From Bacillota bacterium (lineage in GTDB: Bacteria > Bacillota > SHA-98 > Ch115), in assembly GCA_013178415.1 (NCBI GenBank), contig JABLXA010000006.1, positions 103,325 to 167,324 of the forward strand: a DNA stretch of 64,000 bases, in the 5' to 3' direction. Positions 41,485 to 50,688 of this stretch are shown piece by piece. The notes under the pieces are model-generated. The model was given only the letters and a program-made list of their open reading frames with translations. It was not told the DNA's origin and made no database searches. The position numbers and the translations under genes are program-made. The stretch's first letter is position 1, and each line of letters begins with the position of its first letter.

Positions 41485-43731
41485 TCAACCAGGCATTTGC
41501 ATTCCTTCGACTTCGGTCGAGGGTAATTGACTTTCAGCCACTATCACTTCATAGGTCTCAAGCTCAGGAAGAATTACCCGGACCTTGTTTTCTTCTTTGA
41601 GGAGTTCGAGGTCTTCGTTCCTTCTCAAGGCACGGACTGCCCTTGGGAAAGGAGCGGAAAATCGGATTTCAATGCCCCTTATGGGTAGCAAATCCCTTAT
41701 AGGTCGCTGCATATCCCCGGTATTGTTTACTAAATGGATGAGAATACGTTCCCCCCGATTATGCGGACTACCTAACCGCTGTCTTCGGACCTCGACCTCC
41801 ACGGTAGGGGGCGCCAATACGCTTATGGGGGGCTCACTGCCGTATGCCCATTTAACGCTATCTACGAACCATTGCTCATGTTCCCGTATTTTATATCTCG
41901 TATAGGCATCCGCAAGGAGGTGTGGGAAATAGACGACCCTACCCCTTCCAATTTCCCTGACAACCACGGCCGGATAGACCGATTCCCCCTTCAGAGCCGA
42001 ATAAAGCCTGCCGGTTGGGTTCATGAAAATGCATGGCACATCCACCGCATCCGGAAGCGCCCTTACCTTAAGACAGTAAAGAGGCCTGGGCAGAAGCGCC
42101 CCTTCTGCAAATGAGGCCGCCGCCCCGTGATGTGCCTTCACCTTGACATACTCCTCAAATGCCGCCGGCACCATGGCACCTTCTATGGCCGAGATCCCGA
42201 GGAACTCCGACATGGAGTGGCTTTCCTCTAGCTCCCCGTCCTCATTGTAGCGGCCCGTCTCAAAGCTAGCTACAAGGCCCCCTCCCCGCTCCACGAACCG
42301 CCTTATGGCCGACACTTGCTCTTCGCTGAGGCATGCGGAGTTAGGAAGGATCAAAACCTTATAGCGATCTAAGTGTTCATCATCAAGCTGCCCATCCAGG
42401 ATCACGTCATATGGAATATGAGCCCTTGTCAGCATGTAACAGCTACCCCAAAAGGACCTCCCCTGTATCTCATCGCAGAGTGCCTTGCGTTTCTTCCAAT
42501 CTATCGCCTTTCCCGCTCCGACATCGGCGATGAGATCCTGTTCCTTTCCGGACCCACCCTCCAGGTAGAGCCCTTCTTCCTTTGATAGATAAAATGCCGA
42601 ACTCTGCGACGAAAAAAGAACTGCCGCCTCAGCAGCTGACTCTGTAGCGGTATAGTAGTCCTCATTTCGCTCCAAAAATCCAAAGAGATCTCGAATCGGC
42701 GCCAGGGCCGCCTCCCTGCTGTGGTCGAGCGCATAATCAAAGACCGCAAACCATGGATTGGCGCCGTTGGCGACTGTCTGTGCTATGGAAATGCGCGTCT
42801 CAGCGTCGGGAAGAGGAACATAATGCCATGACCCAAGGGCATGATGGCTAAAGACCACCGCCGGCTTTTCACCCGCCATAAGATGTTTCGCAGTGATAGC
42901 CCATGGAATCAAAACCTGATCAAAGGGTCCTGGGTGGAAAAACGATTCTGCACCGTTGAAATGCTGGTATCGCCCCACCTTTTCAATGTTTCTCGCCACA
43001 CGCCAGCTCCCGGCATGCCAACTTCCTGCGTTGAGAAATACCACGCCTTCAGGATTTCCTTCCCTGACCGCTTTTTCGGCGCCCTTCAAGAAATCTGCCA
43101 TGGAGTCTTCCCGAAACCTTATGAACTCCTTCCAGAGAGGGCTGCCCCAATCCTCTGAGGCCGGTATCTCTTTCCCTGTCCTTTCCGCAAATCTGGCTCT
43201 ACACGCATCGCAGTAGCAGCAGCCGGGGAAGATCACTGGACCATCTAGAAAAACGCCGTCGATCCCCGTCTTCATTGCCTCACGTATCAAAAGGTATGCC
43301 CAATCCCGCCAGGGGCTATTTACGCAAAACGTTGTGCCGGATCCATAAAGAGGCACAACCTCACCATAGCTTTTCCCGTCTGCCATCCGCTGTTGCCACT
43401 CGGGGTGCCTGGTCCCGAAATCATAGGAGTACCAGTGCATATTAAGATAAGCCAAAACCTTTATTCCATATTTCCTTGCAAATGGTAGATATGATCGAAG
43501 AAGATCCCAATCCTCAAGTCCCGGGTACTTCTCGAAGAAGGGGGTATTGAACGTGACCTGATATCCTAAACCTGGTGCTATCCCGGGGGTTCCTATTATC
43601 CATTCACAGTTCACATGCCATTCTTCCTTTTTGGATCTAGCCAGAATATCAAGATCAGCCTCACGCATTCTGTGAAGCTCAGGACCATAATCAAGTCTCA
43701 TCATCCTCACGGGACGTTCCCACCACTTCAT
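41485..43731 (-). CDS. GHL6-like glycoside hydrolase with beta-galactosidase trimerisation-type domain
   Basis: A 748-residue cytoplasmic protein. Residues 1-330 form a TIM barrel with 'GIDGVFLDGPVIFPG' (acidic strand end) and the cysteine set 'CCYCDACRARFAERTG'. Residues about 400-620 are a Rossmann-like domain ('YKVLILPNSACLSEEQVSAI', 'FVERGGGLVASFETGRYNEDG') as in the GH42 trimerisation fold. A beta-rich tail follows. Likely an exo-glycosidase of the hypothetical GHL6 group; the substrate is unknown. The start ATG 43731 follows GAAGGTGGGGATAGAG; longer frames to 43842 have no ribosome binding site. It is divergent from the amidohydrolase at 44328. Confidence 0.75.
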   Translation of the reverse strand: MKWWERPVRMMRLDYGPELHRMREADLDILARSKKEEWHVNCEWIIGTPGIAPGLGYQVTFNTPFFEKYPGLEDWDLLRSYLPFARKYGIKVLAYLNMHWYSYDFGTRHPEWQQRMADGKSYGEVVPLYGSGTTFCVNSPWRDWAYLLIREAMKTGIDGVFLDGPVIFPGCCYCDACRARFAERTGKEIPASEDWGSPLWKEFIRFREDSMADFLKGAEKAVREGNPEGVVFLNAGSWHAGSWRVARNIEKVGRYQHFNGAESFFHPGPFDQVLIPWAITAKHLMAGEKPAVVFSHHALGSWHYVPLPDAETRISIAQTVANGANPWFAVFDYALDHSREAALAPIRDLFGFLERNEDYYTATESAAEAAVLFSSQSSAFYLSKEEGLYLEGGSGKEQDLIADVGAGKAIDWKKRKALCDEIQGRSFWGSCYMLTRAHIPYDVILDGQLDDEHLDRYKVLILPNSACLSEEQVSAIRRFVERGGGLVASFETGRYNEDGELEESHSMSEFLGISAIEGAMVPAAFEEYVKVKAHHGAAASFAEGALLPRPLYCLKVRALPDAVDVPCIFMNPTGRLYSALKGESVYPAVVVREIGRGRVVYFPHLLADAYTRYKIREHEQWFVDSVKWAYGSEPPISVLAPPTVEVEVRRQRLGSPHNRGERILIHLVNNTGDMQRPIRDLLPIRGIEIRFSAPFPRAVRALRRNEDLELLKEENKVRVILPELETYEVIVAESQLPSTEVEGMQMPG

Positions 43732-44327
43732 CTCTATCCCCACCTTCTCAGCCTCTGGCACTTCATCGTTCATATGCAATTCATATATATCCCTGAATGT
43801 CAGTTGCCGACAACATATTGAAGATATCAGCGACTCAACCAAAATATTTTCCCATATGATTCTCCATTTCCTCCATCCTCTCCTGCGAAGTTTCCAGCAA
43901 ACCGATAACCAGTATTAGACGCAGGATATGAGACCTCGCATAATATCTCGGATCCTACATAGCCACAATCACCCCGTAATAAATTAAACTTTCTCTGGTA
44001 GAAGGTTCTCTGAAAGGAGGATTTTGGGGAGAATCATGGAATACTTCTTATGGGTATAATAAAAAGTTTAAGAGACTTCCTCTGAGAGCTATCTTACGTT
44101 AGCTATTCTCTGAAGATATACTGGTGTATTCTTTTTCTTTTATAGATCTGCGATGTTAATCCTAGAAGTCGCCTCAGACATGAAGGGCATGCGTAAACGG
44201 GCGCGGCCGTAATATCCCCGGGTATTGCTCCAGCTTCGAAGTCGGATATCTATAATCAATAATCAATGGCCAATAGAGAAAAGTCTGATATTGGGAATTC
44301 TCAGATTTGAAGGGGGGTTTTCATGAA
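43732..44327. other. Long divergent regulatory region
   Basis: About 600 bases between the GHL6-like gene (-) and the amidohydrolase (+). The sequence is AT-rich and holds GTATAATAAAA at about 44055, a clear GAAAGGAGG near 44015 followed by only an eight-codon ORF, and a repeated AATCAAT at about 44254-44266. There is no recognisable gene fragment. It probably carries both promoters and operator sites, but I cannot assign them. Confidence 0.4.
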
Positions 44328-45149
44328 ATGATATTGGACGGACATATACATATAAACAGTAGAAAAGGAGACAGGGAAGACTTCTTGAGGCGCCTAAAGA
44401 AGGGCGGAGTGGATGGAGGGATAGTATTTTCTATGCCTCCCTCTTCATTCGTCCATATAGGAGATTCAGGTTCCCCAAAGGAACGGTTAGAGAACTTGCT
44501 CTATTGGACGGAAACCTGCGACAGCTTGTACCCGTTTTTCTGGGTCGACCCCATTGAAGAGGATGCTGCAGACCAGGTCTTATATGCCGCTGAGCGCGGG
44601 GTTTGCGGCTTCAAAGTAATATGCAATAGGTTCTTTCCAGGAGACAAAAGGGCACTTGAGGTGTTTAAGATAATCGCAGAGCTACGGAAGCCAATTCTTT
44701 TCCATTCTGGGATATTATATGATGGAACACCATCGTCACAATATAACCGTCCAGCGGGGTTTGAGCCTCTATTAGATGTCAATGGCATAAGGTTCGCCAT
44801 GGCCCACATATCATGGCCATGGTGTGATGAAATGATAGCCGTCTACGGCAAATATCAAAACTGCCGCGCCAGGCGTCCCGATCTTTCCGTCGAGTTATTC
44901 ATTGATACTACCCCAGGGACTCCTCCCATCTACCGCGAAGATGCCCTTATGAAGTTATTTAGAGTAGGCTATGAGATAGAGAACAATATTTTCTTTGGTA
45001 CAGATAACTCTGCCAATGATTATGATTCGGCCAGAGCGAGAGAATTGATCAAGCGGGATAATGACATCTATAGCAAACTCGGTTTGACTGAAGAGGTGGT
45101 GAACAAAATATACGAAGGCAACATGAGGAGATTCCTTGGTATATCCTGA
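44328..45149 (+). CDS. Amidohydrolase (PF04909-type metal-dependent hydrolase)
   Basis: A 273-residue protein. The metal motif is 'MILDGHIHINSR' at the N-terminus, histidines follow in 'ILFHSGILYDG' and 'FAMAHISWPW', and the last Asp is in 'FFGTDNSANDYD' near 230. It is a paralogue of the amidohydrolase at 36193 but with low identity, so it is not a recent duplication. Lactone or amide hydrolysis is expected; the substrate is unknown. The start ATG 44328 is ten bases after AGGGGGG; the TTG 44307 frame start lies before that site. It leads a plus-strand group with a decayed isomerase and a Gfo/Idh gene. Confidence 0.82.
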   Translation: MILDGHIHINSRKGDREDFLRRLKKGGVDGGIVFSMPPSSFVHIGDSGSPKERLENLLYWTETCDSLYPFFWVDPIEEDAADQVLYAAERGVCGFKVICNRFFPGDKRALEVFKIIAELRKPILFHSGILYDGTPSSQYNRPAGFEPLLDVNGIRFAMAHISWPWCDEMIAVYGKYQNCRARRPDLSVELFIDTTPGTPPIYREDALMKLFRVGYEIENNIFFGTDNSANDYDSARARELIKRDNDIYSKLGLTEEVVNKIYEGNMRRFLGIS

Positions 45150-45273
45150 ATTCATGGACCCCCATCTAGCAGTCTAACGGAAGTATAATGCCAGAGTTTA
45201 GGAATCGCCTAATAACCTATAGGACGATGTATTTTTGACGGCTTCGAGAAGCCAATATGTGGGGGTATTACAA

Positions 45274-45611
45274 ATGAAAATCGGTATTATGGGAGAATTG
45301 CTGGGGGTTCCCTGGGATACCATTTATGAAAAGGCTGCAGAATTAGGTTTTGACGGGATAGAACTTGGTATCCGAGCGCAGGAATGGCATGAGCGTCCGC
45401 TGTCTAATATAGCCAGCCGGCAGGCCATATTTGAGAAGTCCAGACAAAACAAGATGGAGACCTGTTCCCTTTGCTTGCATGGATGGGGAGGAGCGGCTTC
45501 CTCTTATATGGTTACATTTATGGTTACATTGTCCTGGAGACATCACCCCTGAAAGATCCCATTGGCTCTGCTCTTAGAAACCTTCGCACAATACGTCGCT
45601 ATATTTCATAG
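45274..45611 (+). pseudogene. Sugar isomerase/epimerase TIM-barrel gene reduced to its ends
   Basis: From ATG 45274 the frame reads 'MKIGIMGELLGVPWDTIYEKA' style sequence ('AELGFDGIELGI') typical of the first two strands of an AP_endonuc_2-type barrel, about 65-85 residues. It then ends at 45552. A second frame ending TAG 45611 reads 'IGSALRNLRTIRRYIS', like the last helix of the same family. The roughly 180 residues between are missing. It lies just before the Gfo/Idh gene, the usual partner of this family. Confidence 0.65.
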
Positions 45612-45627
45612 GCTGGGAGGCATTATC

Positions 45628-46677
45628 ATGTCTATACGCATAGGATTCATAGGCTCCGGAGGTATCGCAGCTTATCATTTGAGCCATCTTGTTCGTATCC
45701 CAGAGGCAGAGATAGTCGGGCTCTGTGATGTTAATCCTGCACAGATTGAAAAGACTCGAGAAACCGTGCGAAAGAGCGTCGAGGAATACTTTAAAGCTGG
45801 TAGTGCTAAGGAACTCAATGCAAAGGCATATACGGATTATAGAGCCATGTTGCAAAATGAGGATTTAGATGCAGTTTATATCTGCCTCCCACCCTACGCC
45901 CATGGGGAGATAGAGCGGGAGGTGATCGAGAGAGGACTCCCATTCTACATAGAAAAGCCGGTGGCAAAAGACATGGCAATAGCGCTCCGTATTCGAGATG
46001 CAGTAAAGGAACGTGGGCTTCTGACATCCGTTGGTTATCAAATGCGATACTGGAGTGCCATGAAGAAGGCTAAGGAATTGCTTCAAAACAAGACAATCGG
46101 CATGGCCCTTGTTATGCGCTGGGCGACCCTGCCACCTGTTCCATGGTATCCGTATCAATCTAGGTCAGGCGGTATGCTGGTAGAAATGGTGACACATCAT
46201 GTAGACCAGCTCCGTTATCTTCTCGGTGAAGTTGATATGGTATATGGGGCGGGAGCGCGTCGTGTGCTGCATAAGGTGAACCCGGAATATGATGTGTTTG
46301 ATGTAAGCTGTGCTACCCTTACCTTTGAAAGCGGAATCGTGGCCAGCATCGCCAACAACCTCTTCTCAGGAAAGGTCGCACCTAAGACCGCGACCGGGGT
46401 ACATATTTTGGCGGAGGACTTGACGCTTAGTTTCCAATTAGGCCAGGGGCTCACCATCATCACTCCTGATAAAACTGAAACATACCCTTATGAAGACTAT
46501 GGTTTTGCTGCTGACCAGATGTTTGTTACGGCCGTACGCAATGGTGACCCTTCGTATATTCAGAGCGATTACGCTGACGCATGCCAAACGCTCGCCATCA
46601 CCCTGGCAATAGAGGAATCTGTGCGTAGTGGTAGCCCGGTGAAAGTGGATGAATTCGTACGCTTGAGAGCCCTATAA
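45628..46677 (+). CDS. Gfo/Idh/MocA family oxidoreductase
   Basis: A 349-residue dehydrogenase. The NAD loop is 'IGFIGSGGIAAYHLSHL', the family motif 'YIEKPVAKD' is near residue 110, and 'GGMLVEMVTHHVDQLRYLLG' near 190 carries the His-His-x-Asp active-site strand. Typical size and architecture. Oxidation of a sugar hydroxyl is the expected activity, substrate unknown. ATG 45628 follows GGGAGG; the 22-codon longer frame would run through the remains of the isomerase gene. It is followed after 12 bases by the broken deacetylase gene. Confidence 0.88.
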   Translation: MSIRIGFIGSGGIAAYHLSHLVRIPEAEIVGLCDVNPAQIEKTRETVRKSVEEYFKAGSAKELNAKAYTDYRAMLQNEDLDAVYICLPPYAHGEIEREVIERGLPFYIEKPVAKDMAIALRIRDAVKERGLLTSVGYQMRYWSAMKKAKELLQNKTIGMALVMRWATLPPVPWYPYQSRSGGMLVEMVTHHVDQLRYLLGEVDMVYGAGARRVLHKVNPEYDVFDVSCATLTFESGIVASIANNLFSGKVAPKTATGVHILAEDLTLSFQLGQGLTIITPDKTETYPYEDYGFAADQMFVTAVRNGDPSYIQSDYADACQTLAITLAIEESVRSGSPVKVDEFVRLRAL

Positions 46678-46689
46678 GAGGTGAGTTCT

Positions 46690-47055
46690 GTGTCCAATAT
46701 ATATGTCCTATTCTGGTTCGATGTGGAGGATTTTATCACGCCAGAGAACGATGATGCACTCAAGGGCATCATCGAAGCCCTCGATTCTCACAAGGTACGA
46801 GGAACATTCAAGTTAGTGGGCGAGAAGCTGAGGGCTCTAAAGAGGCGGGGACGCCGGGACATTCTCGCTGGTCTGCGCAATCATGAAATCGGCTATCATA
46901 CCAATTTACATAGTGTCCACCCCACGGTAGCTGAATACCTGAAGGACCTTGGCTGGGAAGAAGGGATCGAGGAGTTTGATATGAGTTTTGGTATGCTGTC
47001 AACTTCAGCAGGGGCAAAAACCCGGACCGGGCTAGCTGGTCTCTTCCAAGAGTGA
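46690..47055 (+). pseudogene. Polysaccharide deacetylase-like gene, N-terminal part
   Basis: GTG 46690, behind GAGGTGAG, opens a frame with 'YVLFWFDVEDFITPENDDAL', 'VRGTFKLVGEKLRAL' and 'HEIGYHTNLHSVHP'. These are the NodB-type motifs: the DxED metal pair on the first strand and the H-x-x-x-H metal motif. The frame goes wrong after 'GIEEFDMSFG' and stops at 47055. The remaining C-terminal part is in another frame overlapping the stop. Intact relatives bind a metal and remove N-acetyl groups from sugars. The central part of this copy is lost. Confidence 0.65.
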
Positions 47056-47810
47056 AATCCCGCCAAGAGATGGAAACTGAGCTTGGCTACTTTTCCGAGT
47101 ATGTGGCGCATATAGCCTCCCATCCGGATGTTAGGACTGTGACAGCCAGCGAGGCGTATGAGCTTTACTTTGATGAGGCCAGAGATAGAGCATTTGCTGT
47201 TCATGAGATTATCGCCTTTGCGCGGAACCTGGGCTCAATGATCACTTATCAGCGGGTCGGCAGCGCAGCAATATCACCGGCTGAGGCTTTCTATCTTGTC
47301 GTTTCGCTCCTGGGGGAGGCGATTCGAGAATACTCAGCCGTTTCCGATCCAGGTACTATTCTTGAGGCTATAGCAAGATTCAAGGTCCAGGTACCCACGG
47401 GGATTTATGGCCCTATCCGGCGAACTGCGAGCAATCTGACCTCCTGTGATTACGCCGCATTCCTGGCAGCATGTAAGTGGGCAATAGATTTCATCGATAT
47501 GAACGGACGGATTCCGGATGCAGTACCGATAGGCGGGGGGAGTTTGAATCCAGTGGACTTCCTTGCTACAGCCAATGCACTGATATCAAACTTATTTGAC
47601 GGTTCTTCAAACAAGTCGGGTGTAAGCGTACCTTCATCGCCTGGCAACATTAATCCGATGACCGGTAATCTAGAGCTAGAGAGGCAGGTTGTAGGAGAAG
47701 GAGTATGGAAATGGATCATTTTCCCGGAAGGCTTTGATGCCCCAAATATCATAGAACTTGCCAAGCTTCAGGCCTGGAGTCTCAAACCCGCGTGCCTGAG
47801 CCATTGCTAG
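47052..47810 (+). pseudogene. Polysaccharide deacetylase-like gene, C-terminal part
   Basis: A 252-codon frame starting within the stop of the N-terminal part. It begins 'METELGYFSEYVAHIASHPD' and 'VRTVTASEAYELY', the usual end of a deacetylase barrel, followed by a helical domain ('SPAEAFYLVVSLLGEAI', 'ACKWAIDFIDMNGRIPDAVPIGGG') of a kind seen as an accessory domain in large deacetylase-like proteins. The two pieces together are about 370 residues and lack the middle of the barrel. If the second part is translated by reinitiation, it has no catalytic residues. Confidence 0.6.
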
Positions 47811-47812
47811 GG

Positions 47813-47920
47813 ATGACCAAGTCCGAATTTAGAAATATGAGCTAACCGTGTGAGGCGCGACTGGCAACCGCGCGGTGACATAGCCGGGTCATCTTTCAAC
47901 TCTGGACTTGACGATCTATA
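47813..47920. repeat. MITE-like element, copy B
   Basis: This 108-base element matches copy A at 29524-29639 block for block. It starts GATGACCAAGTCC and ends CTCTGGACTTGACGATCTATA, with internal 'aaatatgagct', 'ggcgcgactggcaaccg' and 'atctttcaac' blocks. The ends are inverted (CAAGTCC and GGACTTG). It lies directly after the broken deacetylase gene and has no coding content. Confidence 0.6.
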
Positions 47921-47990
47921 ATTTACAGAAAACTTGAAGATTTGAGTTGGGATACCACAAACCGTGTTTCTAGCACAACAACAGGTATGT

Positions 47991-48020
47991 TTGTCCCAGA
48001 ATTCTCGTTCATGATATAAT
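47991..48020 (+). promoter_or_regulatory. Probable sigma-A-type promoter of the ROK regulator
   Basis: TTGTCC at 47991-47996 and TATAAT at 48015-48020 are separated by 18 bases, and the ROK start is 20 bases beyond the -10 box with GTGAGGTGATCTG as ribosome binding site. The -35 box is imperfect (TTGTCC against TTGACA). Confidence 0.5.
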
Positions 48021-48040
48021 TGTCATTGTGAGGTGATCTG

Positions 48041-49267
48041 ATGGAACAACCCTTCATGGGCAATCCGAGCCTAATGAAGAAGATCAATCTCTCTATGGTC
48101 TTGGAATTAATCAAGACCCGGGGTCCCATCTCGCGGGCAGACATAGCCAGGGAGCTCGGGCTCAGTCCTCCCACGGTCTCAAGTCTTGTCAAGTCGCTCC
48201 TTGAGGATAACCTGGTGGTGGAGATAGGGCTTTCCCCCTCATCGATCGGGAAACGGGCCACCCTTCTAAAATATAATCCTTCCGCAGGCTTCGCTGTAGG
48301 GGTCTACCTGGACGGGACAAAGATGCTCCTGGGGGTCACCGATCTAGCAGGGCAGACGGTCACTAGGTCCGAGCTCCCTGTGAATGGGTCAAGCCTCAAG
48401 CCAGAGGAAGTTCTTACGGCGATCCGCGATATAGTTAACGATGTGCAGAAAACCTCCGGAGTCGATGGGAATGAACTCAAGGGTATAGGAATGGCCGTAG
48501 CCGCAGTCACTGACGCAGCCACCGGTACCATACTCTCAGCGAGATACCTAGGTGCGCTTGTGGGCTTTCCATTTAAGACAATGCTGGAAAAATCCTTCAA
48601 TGTAAGGGCTTATGTGGACAATGATGTATATATGGGCGCTTTGGGCGAGAAGCTTTATGGAAAGGGAAGGAATTCTGAGAATATGCTCTTCGTCACGGTA
48701 GGCGAAGGCATTGGGGTGGGAATCATTCTGGGGAACCGTCTCTACAGGGGTGCCCACCATGGCGCTGGTGAGATGGGAGACATGATAATCGAAAGGAGCC
48801 TGATTGACGAACGGGGTCCCCAGGGTGGGCATTTGGAGAGGCTCTGCGGGTGGGACGCAATCACCGAAATGGCCAAGGAGAGGCTTAAAAGCGGAAAAAA
48901 GAGTCTGATAAATGAAACGTCAGGCGGGAAAGTCTCGGCCGATTTAGTGCATGAGGCAGCGCGGAGAGGCGACGAGGTAGCCCTTGAGATCGTCCAGGAG
49001 GTTTCCCGCAATCTCGCAATAGGCATCGCGAATGTGGCGAGCATCTTGGATCCCGATCTCGTGGTTCTGGGTGGCGATATCCTTTCAGCGATGGACCTCT
49101 ATCTTGATCGTATAAAAGAGGAGCTTTTCAAGATCCTACCGCGCCTCCCCAGGATAGAAGCGTCCGAACTGGGCCGGAACGCAGAGCTTTTGGGGGCTGC
49201 CGGGATGGCCATAAACCAGATGAACCCCCTCATCGTCGTTAGGCCTGGGGAGGTGGTAGGCACATAG
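48041..49267 (+). CDS. ROK-family transcription regulator
   Basis: A 408-residue protein. It has an N-terminal winged helix ('ISRADIARELGLSPPTVSSLVKSLLEDNLV', split here at residues 30-44 and 45-59), then the ROK sugar-kinase fold: 'FAVGVYLDG', 'LFVTVGEGIGVGI', 'HHGAGEMGDMI'. The zinc motif C-x-C-G-x-x-G-C-x-E of typical ROK proteins is absent; the place reads 'GPQGGHLERLCGW'. NagC/XylR-type members repress sugar genes and respond to a sugar or sugar phosphate. It is divergent or adjacent to no plus-strand target, so it may control the deacetylase/Gfo set upstream or the convergent esterase. Confidence 0.88.
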   Translation: MEQPFMGNPSLMKKINLSMVLELIKTRGPISRADIARELGLSPPTVSSLVKSLLEDNLVVEIGLSPSSIGKRATLLKYNPSAGFAVGVYLDGTKMLLGVTDLAGQTVTRSELPVNGSSLKPEEVLTAIRDIVNDVQKTSGVDGNELKGIGMAVAAVTDAATGTILSARYLGALVGFPFKTMLEKSFNVRAYVDNDVYMGALGEKLYGKGRNSENMLFVTVGEGIGVGIILGNRLYRGAHHGAGEMGDMIIERSLIDERGPQGGHLERLCGWDAITEMAKERLKSGKKSLINETSGGKVSADLVHEAARRGDEVALEIVQEVSRNLAIGIANVASILDPDLVVLGGDILSAMDLYLDRIKEELFKILPRLPRIEASELGRNAELLGAAGMAINQMNPLIVVRPGEVVGT

Positions 49268-49283
49268 TCCAAAGCAGCTGGTA

Positions 49284-50318
49284 TCACAGATACCTACGGA
49301 AAAATTCGAATGCCTTATTCCCGGCAAAGGCGTGCGGCCCCGGGTGAATGTCAGTCCAAAGATCCTTCTCGGCGCCCGCAGCCCTGTAAATTCGTTTCAC
49401 CCCCTCATAACCCTTCAACAGGTCCTGTATGAAAAAGCAATTGTCATAAATCCCCATCTCAAGAAGAAGTGGCCTTGGGGCGATCAATCCTGCAATATCA
49501 TGGGTGTCAAAATACTTGTAGATAAAGGGCACAATCTGGGAGCCGCAGAAATTAGCCCTCTTGATTCCAAATTCCGCCCAGGGATTTACGTAACCTATGA
49601 TATCTGCTGCCTTTATCCTGGTGTCCGCTGCGCTGGTGAAGGCAGTCATAGTGCCGCCCTGGCTGAGCCCCATCATGCCGATCCGGTTTGGATCTACTTC
49701 AGGCCGGGTCTCCAGATAATCTATACAGCATTTCATATCCCAAATATTGAGCGTCAGGGTCCAGATACCCAGAATTGCCCCCTTGATGAAATTTACGTTA
49801 CAGGGGTCCCGACCGGGGAAAGGATCCATTCCATCTCGCCTCTCACCGAAGACTCTGAGATCCGGTGAGATTGTCAGGAATCCCGCTCTTGCCATCTGTT
49901 CGCCATAGTTGTAATTCATCTGCTCTATCTCGCGAATATAATCATGGGAGGACCTTATTCCTGCCACTGGGTCCTTGCCGTATGGTCCATGACCATGACT
50001 GCACAAGATGGCCGGGTTTGACCTGTCAGGCTTCATATCCTTAGGACGAAGGACTATACATGGCACCGACATAAACTCTTCTGAGTCGAAAACCACCCGT
50101 TCACGTATCAGGTCCCCGTCCTCCACCGAATACTCCACTTCAGGCGCCGGGTCAACCCTCTTAGGGAACTCTCCCAGGAGCTCCATATATTTAGAATAGG
50201 CTTCCTTGTACCACCTCTCCCAGTCTTCCCGGGTGCTGCCTCGAAAACTCAGAAGCGGCTCCCAATTTTCAGCAATCTTCTCCCAGTAGGCCTTCATCGA
50301 GAAATTGCGCTTTGCCAC
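49284..50318 (-). CDS. Alpha/beta hydrolase (acetyl esterase / dienelactone hydrolase-like)
   Basis: A 344-residue serine hydrolase without a signal peptide. The nucleophile is in 'GMMGLSQGGTMTAF' near residue 222, the acid is probably in 'LEMGIYDNCF' near 292, and the histidine is in 'HPGPHAFAGN' near 328. The N-terminal half contains 'AILCSHGHGPYGKD', the oxyanion-hole strand. It resembles the other esterase in the window (29665) in layout but not in detail. Probably removes acyl groups from sugars. The GTG start at 50318 follows GGGGGTGAA. Confidence 0.8.
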   Translation of the reverse strand: MAKRNFSMKAYWEKIAENWEPLLSFRGSTREDWERWYKEAYSKYMELLGEFPKRVDPAPEVEYSVEDGDLIRERVVFDSEEFMSVPCIVLRPKDMKPDRSNPAILCSHGHGPYGKDPVAGIRSSHDYIREIEQMNYNYGEQMARAGFLTISPDLRVFGERRDGMDPFPGRDPCNVNFIKGAILGIWTLTLNIWDMKCCIDYLETRPEVDPNRIGMMGLSQGGTMTAFTSAADTRIKAADIIGYVNPWAEFGIKRANFCGSQIVPFIYKYFDTHDIAGLIAPRPLLLEMGIYDNCFFIQDLLKGYEGVKRIYRAAGAEKDLWTDIHPGPHAFAGNKAFEFFRRYL

Positions 50319-50425
50319 GACATATTCACCCCCAGATCTGATAGAAATTGCCTCAAACCCCTATGGCAGGTGTTGGGCAGTATTATAGGCCCCAAATCTG
50401 TCAATGAACCGCCCCAAAAGTACAC

Positions 50426-50624
50426 GGCTGCCATTTTATCCGTCTGACAGTGCTGCCTTGGCGGCATCAGAAGTCTATCCTAAAAATAGCGGCGCCCGCA
50501 TCTGCAATTTTCATCTCTCCGATGGTGCTGCCTGCGACGGCATGAGGGGTCTACCGCCAGAATGAGCTGCTGCACTTTTTATCTCTTCATGGTGCTGCCA
50601 TAGCAGCATGGGCATCTATTCTCT
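50426..50624. repeat. Three tandem units of a dispersed palindromic repeat
   Basis: The 370-base gap between the esterase and GNAT genes holds three related units starting at about 50428, 50502 and 50570 (periods 74 and 68). Each reads CTGC, then ATTTTCATCTCTC with variants, then GGTGCTGCC, a short loop, G(C)GGCATG, and ends near TCTAT or TCTAC. The GTGCTGCC/GGCGGCAT arms form a stem in each unit. Single copies of the same element are at 24274-24328 and 60226-60280. No gene is visible in the gap. Confidence 0.6.
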
Positions 50625-50688
50625 AGATCGCCCAAATCTTGCGTCACATAATCATATCACTATATCGCCCGAATCCTACACCATATAC

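Noticed and set aside
50426..50624. CRISPR array
   Set aside because: The three units vary along their whole length and there are no constant repeats with unique spacers of even size; no cas genes are present.
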